The notes beneath the pieces are model-generated. The model searched no databases. It was given only the letters and a program-made list of their open reading frames with translations, and had not been told where the DNA came from. The position numbers and the translations under genes were made by a program. From the NCBI GenBank assembly GCA_013388445.1, contig JACADW010000255.1, positions 1 to 43,172 of the forward strand: a stretch of 43,172 nt of DNA, given 5' to 3'. Positions within the stretch are counted from its first letter, which is position 1; each line of letters opens with the position of its first letter. The stretch is from Acidobacteriota bacterium. Lineage in GTDB: Bacteria > Acidobacteriota > UBA6911. This document shows positions 18,861 to 25,899 of this stretch, piece after piece.

Positions 18861-18870
18861 GGGCTCGGCC
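18840..18870. terminator. Strong hairpin at the GH13 stop codon
   Basis: GGCCGAG (18840-18846) pairs with CTCGGCC (18864-18870), and inside it CCCCT (18850-18854) pairs with AGGGG (18859-18863). A 3-base bulge (CAA) lies on the left and there is a 4-base loop. The GH13 stop codon is inside the stem. There is no T-tract. It stands between a + gene and a convergent minus-strand pseudogene, a place where bidirectional terminators or 3' stabilisers are common. Confidence 0.5.
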
Positions 18871-18946
18871 CAACCGATCTCAGTTGATGGCCGCTTCCCG
18901 CGGGGACGGAGGCGGCAGCTCTCCGGCCCCAGTCGCCCGCTGATCG

Positions 18947-19770
18947 GGGCACGAGGCGGAAGGCAACCCCTCCGCCGAGCGCAAAGCGGAGCCTGAGCGA
19001 CTCGCCGCGCGTCAGCGCACTTTCCCAGCGGGCGAGGTCGGTAGCCTGGGTCGCAGCCTCCGGGCCATCCTGCCACAGCGTCACCGTCCATTGTCCGGGC
19101 TCCAGGAAGTCCAGCGGGAGGTCGAGCGTCCGCCCGTCCAGTCGGTCATGGCGCCAATCCACCACTCGCTTCCGTGGCGGCGCGCCACGGCCACGAATTG
19201 GCCGACTTCTCCGGCAAGGCCACGCGTTTCGTCCCAGGTCGTCGGTGCCGCGATGACGAAGTCGGTCCCGGGCTGGCCCCGCAGCCCGGCCCGATGGTCG
19301 GCCACCATCGGCAACGGGCTGTCGAAGACCACGTACTTCCCGAGCTCGTGGGCGCGCGTACCCTGCACCATCGGCTCGTCGTAATCGACGAAGAACTGCC
19401 CGCGCGCCGTGTTGTGGAAGCCACCCGGGTTGTAGTCCATCGGCCTCGCCGGCATCTGCGTGAGGGTGAGGGTCAGGTCATGCTAGGGCATCACCTGCTC
19501 CGACCACTTGCTGTACTCGGCGCCCATGACGCCCTCCTGCGCCATCAAGTTGAGCCAGACCCTCCGGAGCCCGGTAGGCTTCAAGGCCCCGTGGAACGTG
19601 ACAAGGAGCCAGCGCGCGGCGGCTTCCCGCCCGTTCCGTTCGTAGAGCGCGACCATCTGCTGGTCGTCGCGGTCCATGAAATCGACCTTGATGCCCGCGG
19701 CGCCCCATTTGGCGTAGAGGTCAAGCGCCCCCTCGAACCGGTCCATGAGGCTCTTCCGGCATACCCGGAC
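18947..19770 (-). pseudogene. GH97 (SusB-like) 3' fragment, decayed
   Basis: Read on the minus strand, the block from about 19770 to 18947 gives WGAAGIKVDFMDRDDQ, LLVTFHGALKPTGLRR, EYSKWSEQVMP, then MDYNPGGFHNTARGQ and a C-terminal beta domain ending in LRFALGGGVAFRL. This order matches the catalytic core and C-terminus of GH97 alpha-glucosidases/galactosidases. The N-terminal half is missing; upstream sequence turns into the unrelated MNT gene region. An in-frame TAG (19483-19485 on +) interrupts the core, and a frameshift lies near 19130. It is therefore a non-functional remnant, convergent with the GH13 gene. Confidence 0.75.
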
Positions 19771-19831
19771 CCGCTGAGACGGTGCCCGACCGCAGCCGGT
19801 GCTATAATCCGTCGATGCCCGGGGAGTACTG

Positions 19832-20191
19832 ATGAAACGGAATAAACCATCCAACTTGAGAGATGTCCTGCCACCGGTGGGCGCTGATGATATCGCCCGG
19901 CTGGCACGGCCCGTATTCGAGCGCCACACGGTCGAGAAGGCGATTCTGTTCGGCTCCTTTGCAACCGGGCGCCAGAGCCGAAGGAGCGATGTGGACCTGA
20001 TCCTCATTCAGAATACGCCGAGGCGCTACTTCGAGCGATTCGATGGATTGCTGCAGGACCTTTACCGGGCGATTCCGGGCAGGGAGATCGAGTGCTTCAT
20101 ATACACGCCTGAGGAGCTTGCCGCGATTTCACACAGGTTTTTCATCCGAAGGGCTCTGAAGGAGGGAATCGTCATCTATGAGCGTGGATAA
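19832..20191 (+). CDS. MNT-type nucleotidyltransferase, partner of HEPN protein
   Basis: 119 residues, with GGGGAG upstream of the ATG. ILFGSFATG (39-46) and RRSDVDLIL with Asp53 and Asp55 form the minimal nucleotidyltransferase GS-x-DxD signature. The C-terminal half has REIECFIYTPEEL, common in MNT proteins linked to HEPN partners. In characterised MNT-HEPN modules the MNT protein adds AMPs to a Tyr of the HEPN toxin and neutralises it. The gene overlaps the HEPN gene by 14 bases. No signal peptide is present, so it is cytoplasmic. Confidence 0.85.
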   Translation: MKRNKPSNLRDVLPPVGADDIARLARPVFERHTVEKAILFGSFATGRQSRRSDVDLILIQNTPRRYFERFDGLLQDLYRAIPGREIECFIYTPEELAAISHRFFIRRALKEGIVIYERG

Positions 20192-20594
20192 GGAACATTA
20201 TGAGGCGAGCCGGTGGATCGAGACTGCGCGGGAAGACCTGGACGCGGCGCGGAGCCTGATGGAGGCCGGCAAGCATTCCCACTCGTGTTTCTTCAGCCAG
20301 CAAGCGGGAGAAAAGGCGGTCAAGGCCCTGTGGTATTTCATCGGAGAGGACCCCTGGGGCCATTCGATTCAAAAGCTGATCGCCGAGCTTCCCGATCCGG
20401 TCGCTCATGAACGGTTGAGGCCGCTCCTGGAAGCCGGCGCCCTGCTTGACCGCTATTACATTCCCACCCGCTATCCCAACGGCCTCCCCGATCTCACGCC
20501 GGGGCAGGTCTACTTCAGGAAGGACGCCGAGACCTGCCTGGAGGTGTCGGGCAAGTTGCTGGCTGTGGTAGGGGAATTCATTCGACCGGGATGA
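20178..20594 (+). CDS. HEPN domain protein (putative toxin of MNT-HEPN pair)
   Basis: 138 residues, all-helical. SRWIETAREDLDAA and CFFSQQAGEKAVKAL are the two core HEPN helices, and LDRYYIPTRYPNG is the conserved segment seen in COG2250-type HEPN proteins. I find no R-x4-6-H ribonuclease motif (the nearest is Arg25-x7-His33), so this may be a non-RNase HEPN or a divergent one. The Tyr pair in RYYIPTRY is where AMPylation would be expected by analogy. It is translated from within the end of the MNT gene and is followed at once by a strong terminator. Confidence 0.82.
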   Translation: MSVDKEHYEASRWIETAREDLDAARSLMEAGKHSHSCFFSQQAGEKAVKALWYFIGEDPWGHSIQKLIAELPDPVAHERLRPLLEAGALLDRYYIPTRYPNGLPDLTPGQVYFRKDAETCLEVSGKLLAVVGEFIRPG

Positions 20595-20608
20595 TCCCGG
20601 GGTTTTTT
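20586..20608 (+). terminator. Rho-independent terminator of the MNT-HEPN operon
   Basis: CCGGGA (20586-20591) pairs with TCCCGG (20595-20600) around a 3-base loop and is followed by GG and six T (20603-20608). The HEPN stop codon TGA lies in the loop. This is a classical intrinsic terminator on the + strand. Confidence 0.85.
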
Positions 20609-20738
20609 CGGCACACCCGATCATTGGCGCCCGCAGCCGCCGCCCTGCGCTGCCGTCGAAAACCGCCGGAGGTTTTCCTGTGTCAGACTTCCTGCCCCGC
20701 AGCCGGGCGGCCTGGAGGAAGCCGATTGCCTGAGAGCC

Positions 20739-21158
20739 TCAGGACTTTGAGTCGGGACCTGGACTGGTCAGGACCAGCCTGCCGTGCTTCACACCCCTGA
20801 GGCTCAAGAGGCGGTCCGCAAATCTCTTGACCTCCGTTCCCCGTCCTTTCAGGATGATGACCTCAAGACAGTTGCGACGGTCCAGGTGCACGTGAGTCGT
20901 GGCCAGAACTCTGCCCTTATAGTCATGCTGGGCGTCGATCAACTGTTCGGACAGCCTGGGCTGATGATGGTCGTAGACAAGGGTGAGGCTTGCCACGATC
21001 ACCTTGTCCGATGCGACATCTTCCTCGACGAAGTGATTTCTCACCAGGTCTCGAATCGCCTCCGACCGGCTTCCGTAACCCTTCCTCTCGATCAGCCGAT
21101 CGAACTTCTCGAGCAGCTCGCGGTCGAGGGCGATCCCGGTTCTGATCAAGGATGACAT
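20739..21158 (-). CDS. nikR: Nickel-responsive transcriptional regulator NikR
   Basis: 139 residues from the ATG at 21158 (minus), preceded by GAGAGG. Residues 1-45 form a ribbon-helix-helix DNA-binding domain (IRTGIALDRELLEKFD, YGSRSEAIRDLVR). The rest is the ACT-like nickel-binding domain. His78, His89, His91 and Cys97 (in QHDY and THVHLDRRNC) line up, with a constant shift of two, with the four high-affinity nickel ligands His76, His87, His89 and Cys95 of E. coli NikR. The family represses nickel-uptake genes when nickel is sufficient. It is divergent from a TonB-dependent receptor whose promoter carries a matching operator. The upstream in-frame extension to 21260 looks like non-coding sequence. 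Confidence 0.93.
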   Translation of the reverse strand: MSSLIRTGIALDRELLEKFDRLIERKGYGSRSEAIRDLVRNHFVEEDVASDKVIVASLTLVYDHHQPRLSEQLIDAQHDYKGRVLATTHVHLDRRNCLEVIILKGRGTEVKRFADRLLSLRGVKHGRLVLTSPGPDSKS

Positions 21159-21388
21159 GAGCGGCCTCTCGCCGACAGCCGGCGCGAAACACCGCCATTC
21201 TACACCAACGCCCGCAAGAGCGGCAGCCGCGGCGCGAGTGGCGGGACTCCAGAAGCGCACGGGCGCCGGTCGAACGGGTTCCCGGTCGCGCGCAGGATCC
21301 CATCGCCCGGCTTGCCGGAGCGCGGCCGCCGCACCTGCGCCATCCCAGGCTGGCGACCGGAGCTGCGCGCCCCACAGGACTATTTGGG

Positions 21389-21417
21389 TTGAAAACGCGC
21401 AGGCATTCTGCTAGTGT
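21389..21417 (+). promoter_or_regulatory. Predicted sigma-70-type promoter of the NikR-linked TonB receptor
   Basis: TTGAAA (21389-21394) and TAGTGT (21412-21417) are separated by 17 bases, with matches of 5/6 and 4/6 to the -35 and -10 consensus. The -10 element runs into the left half of the NikR operator, so bound NikR would block the polymerase. The receptor ATG is at 21464. Confidence 0.5.
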
Positions 21418-21440
21418 TACGAATTTAAAAAACGTAATAC
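21414..21440. promoter_or_regulatory. NikR operator
   Basis: GTGTTAC (21414-21420), 13 bases, then GTAATAC (21434-21440). This is one mismatch from the inverted repeat GTGTTAC-N13/14-GTAACAC described for NikR of Geobacter-type bacteria, and differs from the E. coli GTATGA-N16-TCATAC type. It lies between nikR and the receptor, over the predicted -10 box and 23 bases before the receptor start codon. Confidence 0.78.
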
Positions 21441-21463
21441 CGACCATTTCGAGGAAGACCCAG

Positions 21464-23488
21464 ATGACACACAAGCCCCCTCTCCTGTCGGCTCTCCTTT
21501 GCCTCATGCCTGCCTGGTGCTTCGCCGGGGACCTGTCCCTCCGGTTCCTGGGCCCCAGCGAGTCTCCGGTGTCCGGAGCTACCGTGGAATTTCGGCTCGG
21601 CGCGGCAACCAGGCAGCCTCCTTCGGCGGTGACCGACAGTGACGGGCGCGTCAAGGTATCCGTGCCGCTGCCCGTCACAGTCCGGGCACAGGCTCCCGGG
21701 TTCGAAACGCTCGTCCTGAAGATCAGCAAGACGGACGGCGGGGAGGTCGTCCTCCACATGGTCCCCGCGGTATTCCACACGTCCGTCGAGGTGATGGTCA
21801 AGGAGGATCCCGCCTCTGAAAGCTCGGTTGAGCGAAGCGCTCTGCTGATCGACCGCAGCGGCGCCAGGACGGTCTATGACGCCGTCGACAGACTGATTCC
21901 CAGCGCCTACGTGCCCAGCAGGGGGGTCCTGGGGCACGGCCTGGGTATTTCCAATTCCATTACCCTGCGGGGACTGGGCGGGTCCCCGACGACCCAGCTG
22001 CTGGTGGTCGTGGACGGCCGCCCGGACGTGATGGGATTGATGGGGCACCCGATCCCCGACTTCTATTCTCTGACCGATGTGGGAAGCGTCAACGTGACTG
22101 CGGGGCCCGCTTCTGTGCTGTACGGCAATAGGGCGATGGCCGGGGCCATAGAAATCAAGCCCTCTCCCGCCGAACCGGGATTCCACACTGAATTGGCCAC
22201 CAGCCTGGGTTCTTACTACACCGGGCAGGATCGCCTGTCGCATGGCGGCAGGCTCGGCCGGTTTCATTATCGGGTGGCCGGGGGCATCGAACACACCAAC
22301 GGTCACCGCGAGAATTCCTCGTTTCGAAACCAGGACGGGACAATGCGCCTGTCCTATGACCTGACGCCGGTCTGGAGAGTCTCTGCCGACAGCCGCTACG
22401 GGCATTTCAACGTCGAGGATCCCGGGAGTGTCCAGACCCCAGCTCCCGGACGCTGGTCTCGCGTAGGAAGGGGCGGATACACCATCGCTATTGTGAACCG
22501 CGCCGAACAGGCGTGGGGATCCATGCGCTTCTTCGGCAGTCATGGCCGTCACATGATTCATGACGGATTTCGCTCGGTGGACAGCAACACAGGGTTCCGG
22601 GCGCAGGAAACAGTCTCCCCGATGAGGAATTTTGAATTCGACCTGGGCGCCGATTTCGCGCAATACGGAGGGAGGGCCAGAAACATCTCCACGGGCCTGG
22701 ACTATGGCGAACACGAGGTGCGCGAGGGCGGCGGATTTACCCGAGCCCGCTGCACTGTTTCGCCGAAGCTGCGGCTCAACGCAGGCTTCCGTTACGACCA
22801 TAATTCCATCTTCGGGGGCGTTACCGCCGGGGAATTCGGCGCTTCTTACCACTTGTCGGCCGACTATGCATTGTCCCTCGCCGTAGCCAAGGGGTTCAGG
22901 AACCCGACCATCCGCGAGCTCTATCTTTTCCCGGCCCCGACGCCGACCTTGCAGCCGGAGCGGCTCTGGAATTACCAGGCCACCTTCCAGCTGCGCCCGG
23001 TCTCCCGCCTGTTGGCATGGGTGACGGGATACTATTCGGATGCGAGCAACCTGATCGTGACCACCGGCCGGTTTCCCAGCCTGAAACTGGAGAATATCGG
23101 GCGCTCTTCCAACCGCGGGCTGGAAGCCAACGCGCGCCTGCGTCTTGCGCGCCGTGTCAACCTCTCTTCCGGCTACGCTCATCTCAGTTCCACCAACTTG
23201 GCGCCTTACGCCCCGGAAAACAGGCTCCTCTATTCCCTGGATGTCGACCTGCAGCGCGCCTTCGTCTCCCTCGGCGGGAGCACCGTCGGGCGGACGTGGG
23301 CGAATTCCGCAAGGACCCTGCGTGTGGGCGGATACACCGCAATGACGCTGAAATGGATGATTCCCGCGGGGAGACACTGGAGTTTCTTCGCGCTGGTCGA
23401 CAACCTGTTCAACCGGGACTACGAGGAACTCGCCGGCTACCCGATGCCGGGGACCAACGTGGCCGCAGGCGCGAAGGTCAAGTTCTGA
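21464..23488 (+). CDS. TonB-dependent receptor, predicted nickel(-chelate) uptake
   Basis: 674 residues from ATG 21464 (GAGGA 8 bases upstream). The frame is open from 21389, but that part covers the operator. A signal peptide spans about 1-21 (LLSALLCLMPAWCFAG). A carboxypeptidase-regulatory-like Ig domain follows (about 22-110). The TonB plug comes next, with SITLRGLGGSPTTQLLVVVDG and VNVTAGPASVLYGNRAMAGAIEI. The barrel then runs to the final strand AAGAKVKF. SADYALSLAVAKGFRNPTIRELY is the usual late-barrel TonB receptor block. Control by NikR, inferred from the operator and divergent nikR, suggests import of nickel or a nickel chelate. No inner-membrane nickel transporter is in the window. 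Confidence 0.88.
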   Translation: MTHKPPLLSALLCLMPAWCFAGDLSLRFLGPSESPVSGATVEFRLGAATRQPPSAVTDSDGRVKVSVPLPVTVRAQAPGFETLVLKISKTDGGEVVLHMVPAVFHTSVEVMVKEDPASESSVERSALLIDRSGARTVYDAVDRLIPSAYVPSRGVLGHGLGISNSITLRGLGGSPTTQLLVVVDGRPDVMGLMGHPIPDFYSLTDVGSVNVTAGPASVLYGNRAMAGAIEIKPSPAEPGFHTELATSLGSYYTGQDRLSHGGRLGRFHYRVAGGIEHTNGHRENSSFRNQDGTMRLSYDLTPVWRVSADSRYGHFNVEDPGSVQTPAPGRWSRVGRGGYTIAIVNRAEQAWGSMRFFGSHGRHMIHDGFRSVDSNTGFRAQETVSPMRNFEFDLGADFAQYGGRARNISTGLDYGEHEVREGGGFTRARCTVSPKLRLNAGFRYDHNSIFGGVTAGEFGASYHLSADYALSLAVAKGFRNPTIRELYLFPAPTPTLQPERLWNYQATFQLRPVSRLLAWVTGYYSDASNLIVTTGRFPSLKLENIGRSSNRGLEANARLRLARRVNLSSGYAHLSSTNLAPYAPENRLLYSLDVDLQRAFVSLGGSTVGRTWANSARTLRVGGYTAMTLKWMIPAGRHWSFFALVDNLFNRDYEELAGYPMPGTNVAAGAKVKF

Positions 23489-23705
23489 CGGCTCTCCGGC
23501 GGAAACGGGTTCGATAGGGACAGCGGATCTCGGGCACGCACGACCCGTGTCCGGCTCGAAGTCAAAGCGTCCGGACGTGCAGTTCGATTTGACAGGCCGC
23601 CCTTGCGGGAGGTGCCGTCCCGGCAACTTGCCGCTTGCTTCACCGGCGCCGCCGGACTAGAAATGGGGGGAATCAGCCACAAGCAACCACCTTTGAGGAA
23701 CCGCC

Positions 23706-24197
23706 ATGAACAAGCGTGATTTCATCGAGCAGATGCGCACGACCCAGGATCCCCTGATGAAGATGGTCGAGATGGTCCCGGAGGGTCAGATCGGCTGGGC
23801 ACCCGCCGTGGGTTTCATGACCCTGGGGCAGCTCTTGTATCATCTCGGCCAGAACTGGTGCATCGTAAGGATGATGGTCACGGACTGCTGGCCCGACTCG
23901 AATCCGGAAGCGATGGCGGAAGCCATGAAACTGAAGAACATGCCATCGTGCTCGAAGAGCGAGGCGATCGAGGCCATGCGAAAGGACTTCGCTGATGCTG
24001 CCGCCTATATCGAGAACGAGCTCAGCGAAGAGGACTTCTTCTCCCGAACCGTCTCAGCGCCGTGGGGATTCAAGGGAGAGATCTGGAAGGCGGTGCTGAT
24101 GGCGAGGGACCACCAGATGCACCACAAAATGCAGCTTCACATCTACCTGAAGCTGCTCAAACTCCCCGTCAACACCCAAACACTCTACGGGATGTAG
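23706..24197 (+). CDS. DinB-family protein
   Basis: 163 residues, preceded by TTGAGGAACC. The four-helix DinB/YfiT-like fold is indicated by LGQLLYHLGQNW (first metal-ligand His region) and DHQMHHKMQLHIYLKLL near the C-terminus. These give the three-His pattern that binds a divalent metal in the family. Some DinB-fold proteins are thiol-dependent S-transferases; many have no known role. It has no signal peptide. It sits alone between the TonB receptor and the VapBC pair and its function here is unknown. A Met-rich stretch (MKMVEMVPEG, MMVTDCW) is noticeable. Confidence 0.8.
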   Translation: MNKRDFIEQMRTTQDPLMKMVEMVPEGQIGWAPAVGFMTLGQLLYHLGQNWCIVRMMVTDCWPDSNPEAMAEAMKLKNMPSCSKSEAIEAMRKDFADAAAYIENELSEEDFFSRTVSAPWGFKGEIWKAVLMARDHQMHHKMQLHIYLKLLKLPVNTQTLYGM

Positions 24198-24254
24198 AAG
24201 CAGGGACGTTTCCCTGTTTCCTTTGAGTCAAGGCTGCCAAGCGGGCTCCGGCGC

Positions 24255-24425
24255 AGTAGGCGCCGCTTGCCAGGCCGATCAGGCCCACAACGGACCTGCC
24301 GACGAAAGAAGCCCGGTCTTCGATCATCTTTGGGATCGTGCCCACCGCGGCTGCCACAAACGCCCACTGCAGAATGTTCCCTCGCGCCGCCACGCCAGCC
24401 GCAACCCGTCCGGCGACACAAAGTC
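24255..24425 (-). pseudogene. Possible fragment of a DUF6159-like membrane protein
   Basis: On the minus strand the block AARGNILQWAFVAAAVG, IPKMIEDRASFVGRSVVGLIGLA reads like two adjacent transmembrane segments of small multi-pass proteins of the DUF6159 type, which carry a similar motif around a conserved ME(D/E)R. Neither N- nor C-terminal parts are present and the flanks give no continuation. I read it as a fragment in an otherwise gene-free 320-base gap. The family link is from memory and tentative. Confidence 0.35.
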
Positions 24426-24495
24426 CGTGACTCCGATCCGTTTCGGTCCACGAGTGTCATCATCAATCATCTCTGATACTTTTTATTCCATTTGA

Positions 24496-24523
24496 CATCA
24501 TATGGGACCTATTGCATCATATG
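24496..24523. promoter_or_regulatory. Direct repeat, candidate VapB operator
   Basis: CATCATATG occurs at 24496-24504 and again at 24515-24523, a spacing of 19 bases (nearly two helical turns). Each contains the palindrome CATATG. The second copy overlaps a possible start codon of the antitoxin gene, so a dimeric ribbon-helix-helix antitoxin bound here would autoregulate the operon. Confidence 0.45.
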
Positions 24524-24526
24524 ACC

Positions 24527-24754
24527 ATGAGAACCACCATAACCTTGGATGATGACATTCTACATGAGGCCGCCAAGCGGGCCCGGATTCTGAAGATCTC
24601 GCTCGGCAAAGCCGTCTCGGACTTGGCCCGCCGCGGAATGCAGGCAACACCACCTGTGAAGCACGCAGACGGCCTGGTTGCATTCGACCCGCCGCAAGGC
24701 TCGCCCAAGATTACGATGCCCAAGGTTCGCGAGGCGCTCAGCGATTTCCCATGA
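24527..24754 (+). CDS. VapB-like antitoxin
   Basis: About 75 residues from ATG 24527 (an ATG at 24521 is equally possible). MRTTITLDDDILHEAAKRA opens a ribbon-helix-helix DNA-binding domain. The C-terminal part (FDPPQGSPKITMPKVREAL) is the usual flexible toxin-binding tail. It overlaps the toxin gene by ATGA at 24751. It would bind and silence the PIN toxin and repress its own promoter. Confidence 0.82.
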   Translation: MRTTITLDDDILHEAAKRARILKISLGKAVSDLARRGMQATPPVKHADGLVAFDPPQGSPKITMPKVREALSDFP

Positions 24755-25197
24755 ACGTTTTCTTGCTGGACACCAATCTGCTCGTGGCGCTCCTCTGGAC
24801 CAACCACGAGCAGCACGAAGCCGCCAGATACTGGTTCCGCTCGCAGCGCAGGTCCGAATGGGCCACTTGCCCCTTCACTCAAGCCGGATTCGTCCGCATC
24901 AGCTCCAATCCACGCGTCTTCCCCGAAGCGCCGTCACCAGCCAAAGCCATCGAGGTACTCGAGGCAAACTTGCGCCATCCAAGGCACAGATTCTGGGAGG
25001 ATGATGTTTCGTTTGCGCAGGCAGTCGCTCCCTTTGCCGGCCTTCTTAGAGGGTACCAGCAGGTCACGGATGCCTACCTTCTCGGACTGGCGATGCATAG
25101 AGGAGGCATACTGGCAACCTTCGATGCGAGCATCGCAAACCTCGTCGGGCCGAAGTCGAGCTTCTCAGGATCAGTGGAAATCCTGAAATCCGAGTAA
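24751..25197 (+). CDS. VapC-like PIN-domain toxin
   Basis: 148 residues. VFLLDTNLLVALL carries the first PIN Asp (residue 7), VTDAYLLGLA the later conserved Asp, and ILATFDASI the last acidic position. CPFTQAGFVRISSNP has Gln at the place where many VapC proteins have Glu, a variation common in this subgroup. PIN toxins are magnesium-dependent ribonucleases that cleave tRNA or rRNA. The start overlaps the antitoxin stop (ATGA). The pair looks intact. Confidence 0.85.
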   Translation: MNVFLLDTNLLVALLWTNHEQHEAARYWFRSQRRSEWATCPFTQAGFVRISSNPRVFPEAPSPAKAIEVLEANLRHPRHRFWEDDVSFAQAVAPFAGLLRGYQQVTDAYLLGLAMHRGGILATFDASIANLVGPKSSFSGSVEILKSE

Positions 25198-25551
25198 CGA
25201 GCTTCGGTCACCTACGAAAGCCTCTTCCGAAAATAGCGTCGTAAGAGTCCTGTGCATCGGGCTTCAGTCCGCCGGCCAAGCGTCGCCCGGCCTGAAGGCC
25301 GGGCCACATGACTTTGCGCAATGCACTGATTTTCAAGCGCTTGGGTGTGCCCCAGCGCATGAGAAACTGCCCCGAAGAGAAGCCAAGAGCCGGGTCCCAG
25401 GCGGGCGCGGGCTGCCTGGCGGACATGGCGCACTGGCGGCGCCAAGGGCGCGGATCAGCCTGGCCGGATGTGGTTATGTATGGCATCGGCGGGCAACCTC
25501 GACCGGGCAGACTCTCTGTTTTCATCCGTTGGGTGGGGCCGGCCTGGTTGC
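25198..25551. repeat. Gene-free spacer with a REP-like palindrome
   Basis: No recognisable gene. GCCCGGCCT (25285-25293) pairs perfectly with AGGCCGGGC (25296-25304) across a GA loop. The flanking CGGGCTTCAGTCC and CGTCGCCCGG extend the symmetric look. Such GGCCTGAAGGCC-type palindromes occur as dispersed extragenic elements in some GC-rich genomes. Only one good copy is in this window. Confidence 0.4.
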
Positions 25552-25835
25552 CTATCGTTCGAGCCTCCCCAGGAGATCCCGGGCCTCCGCGTAGTCCGGC
25601 CGCAGCCTGAGAGCTTCGCGCAACTCCGCGGCCGCCTCACCCGTCTTCTGCTGCATGGCCAACGCGGCGGCGCCCATAGCGTTGCGGTCCATGAATGACA
25701 CCCGTTTCGCCGGCTTGTCGGCCGCCGGATATCGGAAAACGATGGTATCCGCGGATCAGCCGTCGTCCCGCAACCTGTCCGCAACCTCCAGGCACGCCGA
25801 CATTGTGCATCTGAGGGCCAGCATCCGCTTGCGCG
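25552..25835 (-). pseudogene. 3' remnant of a TPR protein
   Basis: On the minus strand one frame reads CLEVADRLRDDG, a TGA (25756-25758 on +), then DTIVFRYPAADKPAKRVSF, MDRNAMGAAALAMQQKTGEA, AAELREALRLRPDYAEARDLL and stops at 25552-25554. LREALRLRPDYAEA is a typical last TPR helix pair. The 5' part is gone and the TGA lies inside the kept region, so this is a decayed tail of a larger tetratricopeptide protein. Confidence 0.55.
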
Positions 25836-25899
25836 GAGGGCCGCCGCCCCATAGACTCGCTCTTCATCACCGCAAATGAAATGTCCGGGAGGATCTGCC

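Noticed and set aside
20591-20800. Short + strand open frame after the HEPN gene
   Set aside because: It starts inside the terminator and has no family features.
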